Below are positions 1 to 6,590 of a DNA stretch of 31,908 bases, in pieces. The position numbers and the translations under genes are program-made. The stretch comes from Marvinbryantia sp. Lineage in GTDB: Bacteria > Bacillota > Clostridia > Lachnospirales > Lachnospiraceae. The stretch spans positions 1 through 31,908 of the forward strand of contig JAEDFS010000020.1 of NCBI GenBank assembly GCA_016297895.1. Direction: 5' to 3'. Within the stretch, counting starts at the first letter, position 1. Every line of letters begins with the position of its first letter. The notes under the pieces were generated by a model that was not told where the DNA came from, ran no database searches, and was given only the letters and a program-made list of their open reading frames with translations.

Positions 1-929
1 ATACTTCCCACGGTGGTAACCGATACATAATATACAATAAACATCACCACGGCAAAAACAGGCAGTGCCAGAAAACGATTGGTCACGATCCGGTCGATCT
101 TATCGGATGTGGACATCTGTTTTTTCACACGTTTTTTATAGCAGTCATTGATGATGCTTCCAATGTAGTTATACCGTTCCCCGGTGATAATGCTCTCTGC
201 GTCGTCATCCATTTCTTTTTCGCAGCTGACGATATCTTCTTCGATATGAGCCACCAAAGCCTCATCCAGATTCAGGCTTTCCCGCACTTTCTCATCCCGT
301 TCAAACAGTTTTACCGCATACCAGCGCTCCATATTCGGATCTACTTTTCCACTGATGGCTTCTTCAATGTGAGCGATCGCATGCTCCACACATCCTTCAA
401 AGCTGTGAGCGGGCTGATTCTTTTTTCCGCTTTTTGCGATCGATACGGCTCTCTGGATAAGCTGATCGATTCCCTCTCCTCTCAGTGCGGATATTTCCAC
501 GACCTTGCATCCGGTATCCTTGGAAAGACGGTCAATATTCAGTTCTTCCCCGTTTTTCTTAACCAGGTCCATCATGTTTACCGCAATGATGACCGGAATG
601 CCAAGCTCCGTCAGCTGTGTAGTCAGATACAGGTTTCTCTCCAGATTGGTTCCGTCAATGATATTGATGATCGCATCCGGTTTTTCTCCCAGAAGGAAAT
701 TTCTGGAGACCACTTCCTCCAAAGTATAGGGAGAAAGAGAATAGATGCCCGGAAGGTCAACCAGAATGGCTTCCTCTCCTTTTGCGGTATATCCTTTGAT
801 TCTTCCTTCTTTTTTCTCCACCGTAACCCCCGGCCAGTTTCCTACGAACTGATTGGAACCGGTCATCGCATTAAACAGCGTTGTTTTTCCACTGTTGGGA
901 TTTCCCGCAAGTGCAATCTTTACTTTCAT
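1..929 (-). CDS. feoB: Ferrous iron transport protein B, GTPase N-terminus (partial, cut by window start)
   Basis: FeoB is the membrane permease that takes up Fe(II); its N-terminal cytosolic part is a G protein. About 309 codons lie here and the gene continues past base 1. Seen: G1 motif GNPNSGKTT at residues 9-17, G2 region VTVEKKEG, G3 DLPGIYS, G4 NMMD and G5-like SALRGEG, then the helical GDI-type spacer and the first hydrophobic residues of the membrane part at the truncated end. The ATG at 927-929 is the only sensible start; it places G1 where the family has it and is preceded by AGAGAGG. It lies 75 nt downstream of feoA and probably shares its promoter. The missing C-terminal membrane domain is a window effect, not a mutation. 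Confidence 0.96.
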   Translation of the reverse strand, partial: MKVKIALAGNPNSGKTTLFNAMTGSNQFVGNWPGVTVEKKEGRIKGYTAKGEEAILVDLPGIYSLSPYTLEEVVSRNFLLGEKPDAIINIIDGTNLERNLYLTTQLTELGIPVIIAVNMMDLVKKNGEELNIDRLSKDTGCKVVEISALRGEGIDQLIQRAVSIAKSGKKNQPAHSFEGCVEHAIAHIEEAISGKVDPNMERWYAVKLFERDEKVRESLNLDEALVAHIEEDIVSCEKEMDDDAESIITGERYNYIGSIINDCYKKRVKKQMSTSDKIDRIVTNRFLALPVFAVVMFIVYYVSVTTVGS

Positions 930-1004
930 AATCAGCCTCTCTTTTCTGTTACATATCTGCAACGTTATTTAGTCCATCCTAACCATATAATAAAAAAAAT
1001 CGCT

Positions 1005-1226
1005 TTACTGAACCTCGATCATTTCCGCATCCGCCTTACGAAGGGACAGCTCATATCCCCGCACCGTCACCTCTACGGGATCTCCAAGAGGTGCTACCTT
1101 ACGGACAAAGATATCCGTGTTTTTCGTAATCCCCATATCCATGATCCGGCGCTTTACCGCTCCCTCGCCACGGATCTTCAGAACCTTTACGGTCTCCCCG
1201 CACTTTGCATCACGCAATGTACTCAT
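1005..1226 (-). CDS. feoA: Ferrous iron transport protein A (SH3-like)
   Basis: A 73-residue cytosolic FeoA, the small SH3-like partner of the FeoB iron permease. Typical features are the N-terminal LRDAKCGETVKVLKI strand region, RRIMDMGI in the middle and a closing strand VTVRGYELSLRKADAEMI. Length is normal for the family (about 70-80). The start is fixed by AGGAGG seven bases upstream of the ATG. It is the first gene of feoA-feoB, with its own promoter about 50-80 bases upstream. The promoter -10 overlaps a DtxR-like palindrome, so iron repression is likely (inference). Confidence 0.93.
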   Translation of the reverse strand: MSTLRDAKCGETVKVLKIRGEGAVKRRIMDMGITKNTDIFVRKVAPLGDPVEVTVRGYELSLRKADAEMIEVQ

Positions 1227-1274
1227 TTCTCTTTCCTCCTAAACCATAATATAGTTTCGTTTCCATTACTTTAG

Positions 1275-1288
1275 TTAGTATATTCTTA
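1275..1288. promoter_or_regulatory. Candidate DtxR-type iron operator over the feoAB -10 box
   Basis: The 14-mer TTAGTATATTCTTA matches the perfect palindrome TTAGTTTAAACTAA at 1648-1661 at 10 of 14 positions, and it overlaps the -10 hexamer. A repressor bound here would block RNA polymerase. The assignment to a DtxR/IdeR/MntR-type regulator is by general resemblance to TTAG...CTAA boxes; no regulator gene is in the window. Confidence 0.4.
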
Positions 1289-1305
1289 CTTTTATTCTAT
1301 GTCAA
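1277..1305 (-). promoter_or_regulatory. Sigma-A promoter of feoAB
   Basis: On the minus strand TTGACA (1300-1305) and TATACT (1277-1282) are separated by exactly 17 bp. This is a near-consensus promoter, with transcription expected to begin near 1270, about 45 bases before the feoA ATG. Confidence 0.8.
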
Positions 1306-1344
1306 TAACTTTAAGTGATAATTTTTCTCAAAAGTATTTCCTCC

Positions 1345-1626
1345 TTATCTGCAATACGCTTCCAAAACATCAGTCAAAGCCGCAGCACTGCTGGAATGTG
1401 TCCGGGCGATTCGGATGTTATTCCTTTTCGCCTCCATCACAGCCGTGTTTACCATTTTGTGAGAAACGGTATTGGTAAACAGAATCATCAAATCCGGATT
1501 TCCCACTTTTTTTCTCATGCTGCCCTTTTCCTTTGCAAAAACCTTCGCTTTACAGCCATAGTTCTTACAGATTTTCTCGTATTGACAGACCATACATTCA
1601 TTTCCTCCGATGATGACAACGCTCAT
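1345..1626 (-). CDS. DUF2325 domain protein next to feo genes
   Basis: A 93-residue protein of the DUF2325 family, whose biochemical function is not known. It starts MSVVIIGGNECM, a Rossmann-like strand-loop. It has a Cys-rich patch (CMVCQYEKICKNYGCKAK, residues 11-28) and ends with a conserved-looking RTHSSSAAALTDVLEAY segment. The cysteines could bind a metal or cluster (inference). It sits directly upstream of feoA but has its own promoter and lies about 40 bases upstream of the feoAB -35 box. An AAAGGAGA ribosome site precedes the ATG. Flanking TTAG-N6-CTAA palindromes suggest co-regulation with iron uptake. Confidence 0.8.
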   Translation of the reverse strand: MSVVIIGGNECMVCQYEKICKNYGCKAKVFAKEKGSMRKKVGNPDLMILFTNTVSHKMVNTAVMEAKRNNIRIARTHSSSAAALTDVLEAYCR

Positions 1627-1647
1627 TTTCTTTCTCCTTTTTTGATA

Positions 1648-1661
1648 TTAGTTTAAACTAA
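1648..1661. promoter_or_regulatory. Perfect 14-bp palindrome TTAGTTTAAACTAA, candidate iron-regulator operator
   Basis: A fully symmetric 14-mer located in the 5' leader of the DUF2325 gene, about 22 bases before its ATG. Related imperfect copies lie at 1709-1722 and 1932-1945 and over the feoAB promoter. The TTAG...CTAA half-sites resemble operators of DtxR-family metalloregulators. Confidence 0.5.
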
Positions 1662-1708
1662 CTCTTCTCCAAAAATTATAGGGACCATGTCCCTTATCCG
1701 TTCTATTG

Positions 1709-1722
1709 TCAGTTTCATCTAA
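1709..1722. promoter_or_regulatory. Second TTAG-N6-CTAA-like operator, at the DUF2325 transcription start
   Basis: TCAGTTTCATCTAA matches the perfect palindrome at 11 of 14 positions and lies right at the predicted transcription start (about 1724) of the DUF2325 promoter. A partly overlapping near-palindrome CTAACTATAATTAG (1719-1732) covers part of the -10 box. Confidence 0.42.
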
Positions 1723-1730
1723 CTATAATT

Positions 1731-1759
1731 AGTCTATCATTCATCTATGTATCTGTCAA
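1731..1759 (-). promoter_or_regulatory. Sigma-A promoter of the DUF2325 gene
   Basis: Minus-strand TTGACA (1754-1759), a 17-bp spacer and TAGACT (1731-1736). It gives a leader of about 100 bases that holds two operator-like palindromes and a small GGGAC-CAT-GTCCC inverted repeat (1681-1693). Confidence 0.7.
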
Positions 1760-1854
1760 TCAATCTTACAGAGAATTTTCTTCAATAATTCCTGCAGACA
1801 AAAAGGGCTGCAGAATCGCAGACTCATCGTTTCCATTCTCCTGCATTTAAAGCA

Positions 1855-1916
1855 TAAAAATAGTGCATTGCAGCATATCACCGGTCGAACCGGCCTTATA
1901 TGCTTACGCAATGCAC
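1855..1916 (-). terminator. Long rho-independent terminator of the ECF/kinase operon
   Basis: Between the kinase stop and the DUF2325 promoter lies a three-part stem. Bases 1863-1871 pair with 1908-1916 (9 bp), 1872-1878 with 1898-1904 (7 bp, after a 3-nt bulge) and 1881-1885 with 1889-1893 (5 bp). On the minus strand it is followed by TATTTTTATG. The rest of the 1627-1979 gap holds the palindromes and promoter listed separately and no credible gene. Confidence 0.65.
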
Positions 1917-1931
1917 ATTCGAAGCTTTTGG

Positions 1932-1945
1932 TTAGTTTTTTCTAA
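1932..1945. promoter_or_regulatory. Third TTAG-N6-CTAA palindrome, downstream of the kinase gene
   Basis: TTAGTTTTTTCTAA lies inside a 5-bp perfect inverted repeat (GTTAG...CTAAC) and matches the 1648-1661 palindrome at 11 of 14 positions. It is about 170 bases upstream of the DUF2325 promoter, so its role is uncertain and it may be chance in AT-rich DNA. Confidence 0.25.
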
Positions 1946-1979
1946 CTGCTTTGAATTTTATCAAAACACTTCGTCTTTG

Positions 1980-2882
1980 TCAAGGAGTTTTGCTCTTGAA
2001 ATTTTTGCCAATTACATCTTCCAGATGCTCTGTATCCACATCAAAGCCAACACCAATGCTTCCTTCCATCCGGATCACGGAAGCTGCGTGTCTGACCGAT
2101 TTCTTTAATGCATGCCGGATACGTTCCTGTTCTGCCTGGTCTTCTCCCTGCAGATAATATGTCAAAAACGCTCCGATAAAGGAATCACCTGCTCCAAGAG
2201 CATCTGATACATGCGCAACCGGACATGTCTCCTGCTCGTAATACTGTTTTCCGTCATAAGCAAATACAGACAAAGGACCTCTGGTGCCGATTGCAATACC
2301 TGCTCCCTGATCCACTGCAAGTTTCAAAAATCTTTTGATCTCTTCCTCTGACAGATGGCTGCAGGAAAAGAATGCATACCGAATGAGGGGACAAATATCT
2401 CTGATCTCTTTTTCCGAAAATATCTCATGAAAGTCATAACACACATCAATGCCATGCTCTTTCATTTTTTTGATCCTTTCCGGTGTAACGGTAGAACATC
2501 TTCCAATACTTACGACCTGGTAACTCCGGATATACTTCAGTTCTTCTTCTGTAACCCGAACGGGATAGCGGTCTGTTACACCATCCTGGTTCCATTCTAA
2601 GAATTCCCGGTCACCATCGTCTTTCAGTTCCACAAGGCTATATCCGCTGGCTCCTTCTTCGTGACGGCACATGGTAAGACGAACGGACATTTTTTTCAGA
2701 GTCTCTTCCAGGATCTCTCCTGCACGGTCATTTCCAAAGACTCCCAGGAATCCTGCATCAGCCCCACAAATTTTTGCATTACAGGCAACATTATATTCAT
2801 TTCCTCCCGGATACATTCGTCCCAGATTTACGTAGATATCCAGGGTTGCCACCCCAATTCCCAAAACACTTACTTCTTTCAT
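1980..2882 (-). CDS. PfkB-family kinase, FrlD (fructoselysine 6-kinase)-like
   Basis: A 300-residue ribokinase/PfkB-superfamily kinase that should phosphorylate a sugar, nucleoside or sugar adduct with ATP. Seen: substrate-binding GGNEYNVA near residues 26-33, GVFGNDRAGE near 48-56 and the C-terminal signature DALGAGDSF at 227-235 with D233 as catalytic base. Overall pattern (short N-terminus ending DIY, GGN, one-domain length) recalls FrlD, the kinase for fructoselysine, more than ribokinase. Its ATG overlaps the stop of the NiaR-like gene by 4 bp, so it is translationally coupled as the last gene of the ECF transporter operon. The natural inference is that it traps the imported substrate. 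Substrate is unknown; Amadori compounds or a pyridine nucleoside are possibilities. Confidence 0.85.
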   Translation of the reverse strand: MKEVSVLGIGVATLDIYVNLGRMYPGGNEYNVACNAKICGADAGFLGVFGNDRAGEILEETLKKMSVRLTMCRHEEGASGYSLVELKDDGDREFLEWNQDGVTDRYPVRVTEEELKYIRSYQVVSIGRCSTVTPERIKKMKEHGIDVCYDFHEIFSEKEIRDICPLIRYAFFSCSHLSEEEIKRFLKLAVDQGAGIAIGTRGPLSVFAYDGKQYYEQETCPVAHVSDALGAGDSFIGAFLTYYLQGEDQAEQERIRHALKKSVRHAASVIRMEGSIGVGFDVDTEHLEDVIGKNFKSKTP

Positions 2883-3442
2883 TCGTCGTTTTCCTCTGTT
2901 TCGTTTTTCCAGAAGTTGATCGGTTCATAATCCTTCAATTTTGCCAGAAACCCTTTTTCCTGCAAACGCTCCTGGATCAGATCCAAAAGTTTTTCAGACG
3001 GTGCACTGACTGTATGATAATGATAATCAGAGGTAATATTTTTTAACAGCGTCGAGCTTCCGGTTTTCAGATCCTCCAGAAATTCTTTTATATCATTTCT
3101 GCTTGCAATATTAAGATCCGCACGAACCGTTCCGTATATTTTATGGTATACAAACACATCGTCCACTCTTCCGCCGTAATCAACGATAAGATTTAATTCT
3201 TCTTCTACCTCTGTATCACTGTGAATGACTTTAAACACACGGCTGATCTTCTCTTCTTCCAAAAGAATATATCCCTGGTTGGTAGAAGTAATTTTAAATT
3301 CCTGTGCACGTAATAAAGCTATATCCTGTACGATCACCTGTCTGCTCACATCAAATAGTTTCGCCAATTCTTTTCCTGAGATCGGTTCTCTGTTTTTCGA
3401 CAGCATCTGAATTATCTTATCTCTTCTCGCTTTTCCGTTCAT
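2879..3442 (-). CDS. NiaR-type repressor (HTH_11 + 3H domain)
   Basis: A 187-residue regulator. Residues 1-60 form a winged helix-turn-helix (recognition segment VSRQVIVQDIALLRAQ, then the wing). Residues 70-170 form a 3H domain. H74, E82, H141 and H143 have the spacing of the metal site I recall from Thermotoga NiaR (TM1602), a repressor of niacin uptake and NAD synthesis genes. Length matches NiaR (about 170-180). It lies inside the transporter operon, overlapping the ATPase gene by 4 bp and the kinase by 4 bp, which argues that it senses the imported compound or its product. True NiaR orthology is not proven: a paralogue with a different ligand is equally possible. It probably acts on the operon promoter at 6553-6581. 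Confidence 0.85.
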   Translation of the reverse strand: MNGKARRDKIIQMLSKNREPISGKELAKLFDVSRQVIVQDIALLRAQEFKITSTNQGYILLEEEKISRVFKVIHSDTEVEEELNLIVDYGGRVDDVFVYHKIYGTVRADLNIASRNDIKEFLEDLKTGSSTLLKNITSDYHYHTVSAPSEKLLDLIQERLQEKGFLAKLKDYEPINFWKNETEENDE

Positions 3443-5088
3443 TCTGCAACAAACCTTTCAAATAACTGTGTCATATACGGTTTCTCTAATCTGGCTTCTT
3501 TTAATACTTCATTCATTTTGAACACTTCCCCGGACGTTCCGTCAGCAAGAATTTTTCCGTGTGCCATGACGATCACACGTTCAAAATATTCTGATACAAA
3601 ATCCATATCATGAAGAATGACTATCACAAGCTTACCTTCACCCGACAGCTTCCGTATCATTTCTCCGATTCGCTTTTTGCCCGGATAATCCTGGGCAATG
3701 GTTGGCTCATCTAAGATCACCACATCGGTATCCATTGCAATCACAGATGCGATCGCCACCATTTTACGCTCATATATTTCCAGATCATAGGGATTTTCGT
3801 TTTCTTTTCCGGAAAGTCCCATCATTTCCAGTGCTTTTTTCGCCTCTGCCTCGGCTTTTTCCGGTTTCATTCCAATATTCAACGGGCCAAACATGACTTC
3901 ATCTATCACATGATATTTGAAGATCTGATCATCCGGATTCTGGAAGACATATCCGACTTTTCCCGCCAACATGGCAACTGTCTTTTGGGAGATATCTTCT
4001 CTTCCAAAATAAATGGACCCGGAAACAGGTTTCAGCAGCCCTTTTAATAAACGAACGAAGGTTGTCTTTCCGGCGCCATTCTGTCCAATGATCGCAGTTG
4101 TCCTATGGTCCAAAGATAAGTTGAAATTTTCTAAGACCGGTATATTTTTCAGATAAGAGAAAAAAAGATTCTCTGTTTTGAACACTTCTTCCTGTTCCCT
4201 GGATATGTGTTTCTTTTCCTTCCTAAGATTCTGTGATAAATCAGGAAGTGTTTCCTGATGTTCAAACAATCTGACCGTATCCTCCAGTGTCGTTGGATAA
4301 GTGCCGTCCGGATTTGACCATCCATACATCTTACAGATTCGTACAAATGCCGGCGGCAAAACTCCCAGTTCTTCCAGATCGTCTCTTGCAAAGATCTTTT
4401 CCGGTGTATCAAAATCGATCACCTTTCCCTCATGCATCAGGATCAGTCTGTCACAATACTTTGCCATTTTTTCCAGCTTCTGTTCAACCATGATGATCGT
4501 CTTTCCTGTTTTGGAAAGCCGGTCAACCACACGAAATACTTCTTCCGTTCCTTCCGGATCCAACTGGGAAGTAGGCTCATCCAGAATCATTACTTCCGGC
4601 TGCATAACGAGCATACTGGCAATCGCAACTCTTTGCATCTGTCCCCCTGACAGATCAAACGGGTTGCGGTCACGATACTGCCAGATATCCAGCTGTTTCA
4701 ACACTTTCTCGATGCGGGATCTCATTTCTTCTCTTTCAATTCCCAGATTTTGAAGTCCGTATGCCACTTCTCCATATACCGTATCCTTTGCACCGGAAAG
4801 CTGGTTAAATGGATTTTGAAAAATAAGGCCCACATCCTCACACATTTCCTGTACTTTGACCTGATCTGCCAGACGTTCCTTCACAAGCACTTTCCCGCCA
4901 TAGGCCCCCTGATAAAACTGTGGAACCAATCCTATGATTGCCTGACACAGCGTACTTTTTCCCGCTCCATTTTGTCCCACAATTCCGATAAATTCACCTT
5001 TTTCTATAGAAAGAGAAATTCCATCTAATACAAGCCTGTCTGTCCCGGGATATTTATATTTCAAATTTTCAATGGTAATTATCGGCAT
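3439..5088 (-). CDS. Fused double ATPase of an ECF transporter (EcfA-EcfA', YkoD-like)
   Basis: A 549-residue tandem ABC ATPase that would energise the ECF importer from the cytosolic face. Domain 1: Walker A GQNGAGKST, Q-loop FQNPFNQL, signature LSGGQMQR, Walker B VMILDEPTSQLDP. Domain 2 (about residue 300 on): Walker A GQNGAGKTT, Q-loop FQNPDDQIF, Walker B VVILDEPTIAQD. Its signature is replaced by YDLEIYERKMVAIAS, so one of the two ATP sites lacks LSGGQ. The start chosen is the ATG at 5086-5088 (MPIITIENLKYKYPG), behind GAGGG and overlapping the end of ecfT by 10 bp; an in-frame upstream extension to 5157 lies wholly inside ecfT and adds no recognisable sequence. Two fused ATPases next to a dedicated T and S gene is the group I ECF layout. 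Confidence 0.92.
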   Translation of the reverse strand: MPIITIENLKYKYPGTDRLVLDGISLSIEKGEFIGIVGQNGAGKSTLCQAIIGLVPQFYQGAYGGKVLVKERLADQVKVQEMCEDVGLIFQNPFNQLSGAKDTVYGEVAYGLQNLGIEREEMRSRIEKVLKQLDIWQYRDRNPFDLSGGQMQRVAIASMLVMQPEVMILDEPTSQLDPEGTEEVFRVVDRLSKTGKTIIMVEQKLEKMAKYCDRLILMHEGKVIDFDTPEKIFARDDLEELGVLPPAFVRICKMYGWSNPDGTYPTTLEDTVRLFEHQETLPDLSQNLRKEKKHISREQEEVFKTENLFFSYLKNIPVLENFNLSLDHRTTAIIGQNGAGKTTFVRLLKGLLKPVSGSIYFGREDISQKTVAMLAGKVGYVFQNPDDQIFKYHVIDEVMFGPLNIGMKPEKAEAEAKKALEMMGLSGKENENPYDLEIYERKMVAIASVIAMDTDVVILDEPTIAQDYPGKKRIGEMIRKLSGEGKLVIVILHDMDFVSEYFERVIVMAHGKILADGTSGEVFKMNEVLKEARLEKPYMTQLFERFVAE

Positions 5089-5852
5089 AACAGCACCCTC
5101 CAGACGATCGTTGCTGACATAAGAAGAACTAAAATAATCCGAATCAACGGATCCCATTTATATTTGGGTCGATCATACAGCCAGGTTTTCTTCTGTTTTC
5201 TGCCAAATCCACGCACATCCAATGCAATCGCACGTTCTCTGATATTAATCAGTGAACTCATAACCACCGGTGAGATCAACGGTAAAAAGGCTTTCATTCT
5301 CACGAACAGATTTCCTTCTGTCTCCATCCCACGGCTTCTCTGTGCATCCGTGATCCGGTCTTTTGTTGCTATCATCTGCGGCAGAATCTGAAATACGGAA
5401 TTAATGATATAACCGAATCTTGGAGAGAATCCGCTTTTCTCTAATTCATCTACCAGCTCCTGAGGAGAAGTGGTAAGAACGAATACTCCAAAAGACAGGA
5501 GCATATTTAAAATATTGCAGCCGATTTTCGCCGCAAAAAGTACTCCCTCTTTATAAAAAGTGATCACTCCAATGGAGATCAGAACCGTTTCATTACTGTG
5601 ATTAAAAAGTCCCTGAATCAAAAAAATGACAACAATCAGTGTAAAAGAGAATGCCACTAAGGGCAAAGCTCTCTTTAATATTCCTCCGCTTGCAAGCAAA
5701 AATAAGCTGCATGCAATCATGATGGGGAAAAGCACAAACTCTCCCCCAATCAATGGAATCACAATTGCTGTCAATATGTATAATAATTTTGTATAAGGGT
5801 GCATCTTATTTAACCATGACCCCTGATCGACATATAAACTGATACTTTTCAT
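5079..5852 (-). CDS. ecfT: ECF transporter transmembrane component T
   Basis: A 257-residue membrane protein of the EcfT/CbiQ family. Several hydrophobic helices occupy residues 20-120 and the last 20 residues. The two cytoplasmic coupling motifs that dock on the ATPases are present as AQRSRGME near 165-175 and ALDVRGFG near 210-217. It couples ATP hydrolysis to the S component. Its ATG overlaps the S-gene stop by one base (TAATG), and its own stop overlaps the ATPase start by 10 bp, so S, T and A are made from one message. The gene is dedicated to this operon rather than part of the shared EcfAAT module normally found with ribosomal genes. Confidence 0.92.
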   Translation of the reverse strand: MKSISLYVDQGSWLNKMHPYTKLLYILTAIVIPLIGGEFVLFPIMIACSLFLLASGGILKRALPLVAFSFTLIVVIFLIQGLFNHSNETVLISIGVITFYKEGVLFAAKIGCNILNMLLSFGVFVLTTSPQELVDELEKSGFSPRFGYIINSVFQILPQMIATKDRITDAQRSRGMETEGNLFVRMKAFLPLISPVVMSSLINIRERAIALDVRGFGRKQKKTWLYDRPKYKWDPLIRIILVLLMSATIVWRVLLCR

Positions 5853-6454
5853 TAATCTAATCTTTCTATCTGGGCATTTTCGTCATATAACGCAGATACT
5901 TTTTTTGGAAGTCCTTTTAAAATAAGGTAAACTATAATGATGGTCAGGATTTTATCCGGTACGTCTACGACTATTTCATCCAGAAATGAGCCAAGTGCAA
6001 CAGACATTCCGGATGCCTGTGTTGCTGCAAACAATGCATCTCCCCACACATTTCCGGTGGTTCCGCCCCAGAACATGATATTGAGAGGTGTGGAGATCAA
6101 TACTGCTGCCATACCGCCTCCGACTGCGCAGACAAAAGACTTCAAAAATGAGGACATAAATCCCATTCTTGCAAGAATACCCACTGCCAGACCAATGCCA
6201 AGACTGGTAAGTGCATAGATCAGCGTAATATTATCGCCTGTTGTCAAGCCAAAGATCAGATTGTTTGCTGCTCCGCAGATTCCTCCGATCACCGGACCGC
6301 CGAGACAGGCACCGATGCAGGTTCCGATACAATCCAGCCAGAGCGGCAGCTTTAAGAGTGATGCAAATAATTTGCCCAAATAATTGATTCCAATACATAC
6401 CGGGATCAAAACCATGGTAGCGGTAGTAAATTTGGTTTTAAAAATCTTTCCCAT
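5852..6454 (-). CDS. ECF transporter substrate-binding S component, substrate unknown
   Basis: A 200-residue integral membrane protein with about six hydrophobic segments. It has the small-residue-rich look of S components (GTCIGACLGGPVIGGICGAANN around residues 50-75) and an N-terminal helix TTATMVLIPVCIGINYLG. It would bind the substrate and toppler in the membrane with EcfT. The start is the ATG at 6452-6454 because AAAGGAG lies seven bases upstream; the in-frame extension to 6547 lacks hydrophobic character. I do not recognise it as BioY, RibU, ThiT, NiaX, HmpT or PnuX. Its operon partners, a 3H-domain repressor and a PfkB kinase, suggest a small vitamin precursor, nucleoside or sugar adduct that is phosphorylated after entry. 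Confidence 0.82.
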   Translation of the reverse strand: MGKIFKTKFTTATMVLIPVCIGINYLGKLFASLLKLPLWLDCIGTCIGACLGGPVIGGICGAANNLIFGLTTGDNITLIYALTSLGIGLAVGILARMGFMSSFLKSFVCAVGGGMAAVLISTPLNIMFWGGTTGNVWGDALFAATQASGMSVALGSFLDEIVVDVPDKILTIIIVYLILKGLPKKVSALYDENAQIERLD

Positions 6455-6513
6455 ATTTTTCTCCTTTTCCTTTATGTGCTTTTCGCACTCACTTCCGGTC
6501 AGTTCGACCTCCA

Positions 6514-6534
6514 CTTGACAATTCAGGTGACAAG
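6514..6534. promoter_or_regulatory. Candidate operator of the ECF/NiaR-like operon
   Basis: The arms CTTGACA and TGACAAG around a 7-bp centre form an inverted repeat with one mismatch pair. It lies 12-30 bases downstream of the predicted transcription start and 60 bases before the first gene, a usual place for a repressor site. The best candidate binder is the operon's own 3H-domain repressor (inference). Confidence 0.45.
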
Positions 6535-6552
6535 ACAGCTGACTCAACAGAT

Positions 6553-6581
6553 AATGTACTCTCTATTCTGCAAAAAGTCAA
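6553..6581 (-). promoter_or_regulatory. Promoter of the five-gene ECF operon
   Basis: Minus-strand TTGACT (6576-6581), 17-bp spacer, TACATT (6553-6558). The -10 matches four of six positions. It lies in the only sizeable gap between the U32-like gene and the S component. Confidence 0.5.
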
Positions 6582-6590
6582 TGATTAAAT

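Noticed and set aside
246..1274. 342-codon open frame on the plus strand across feoB and feoA
   Set aside because: Antisense to two clearly recognised iron-transport genes; no protein-like pattern.
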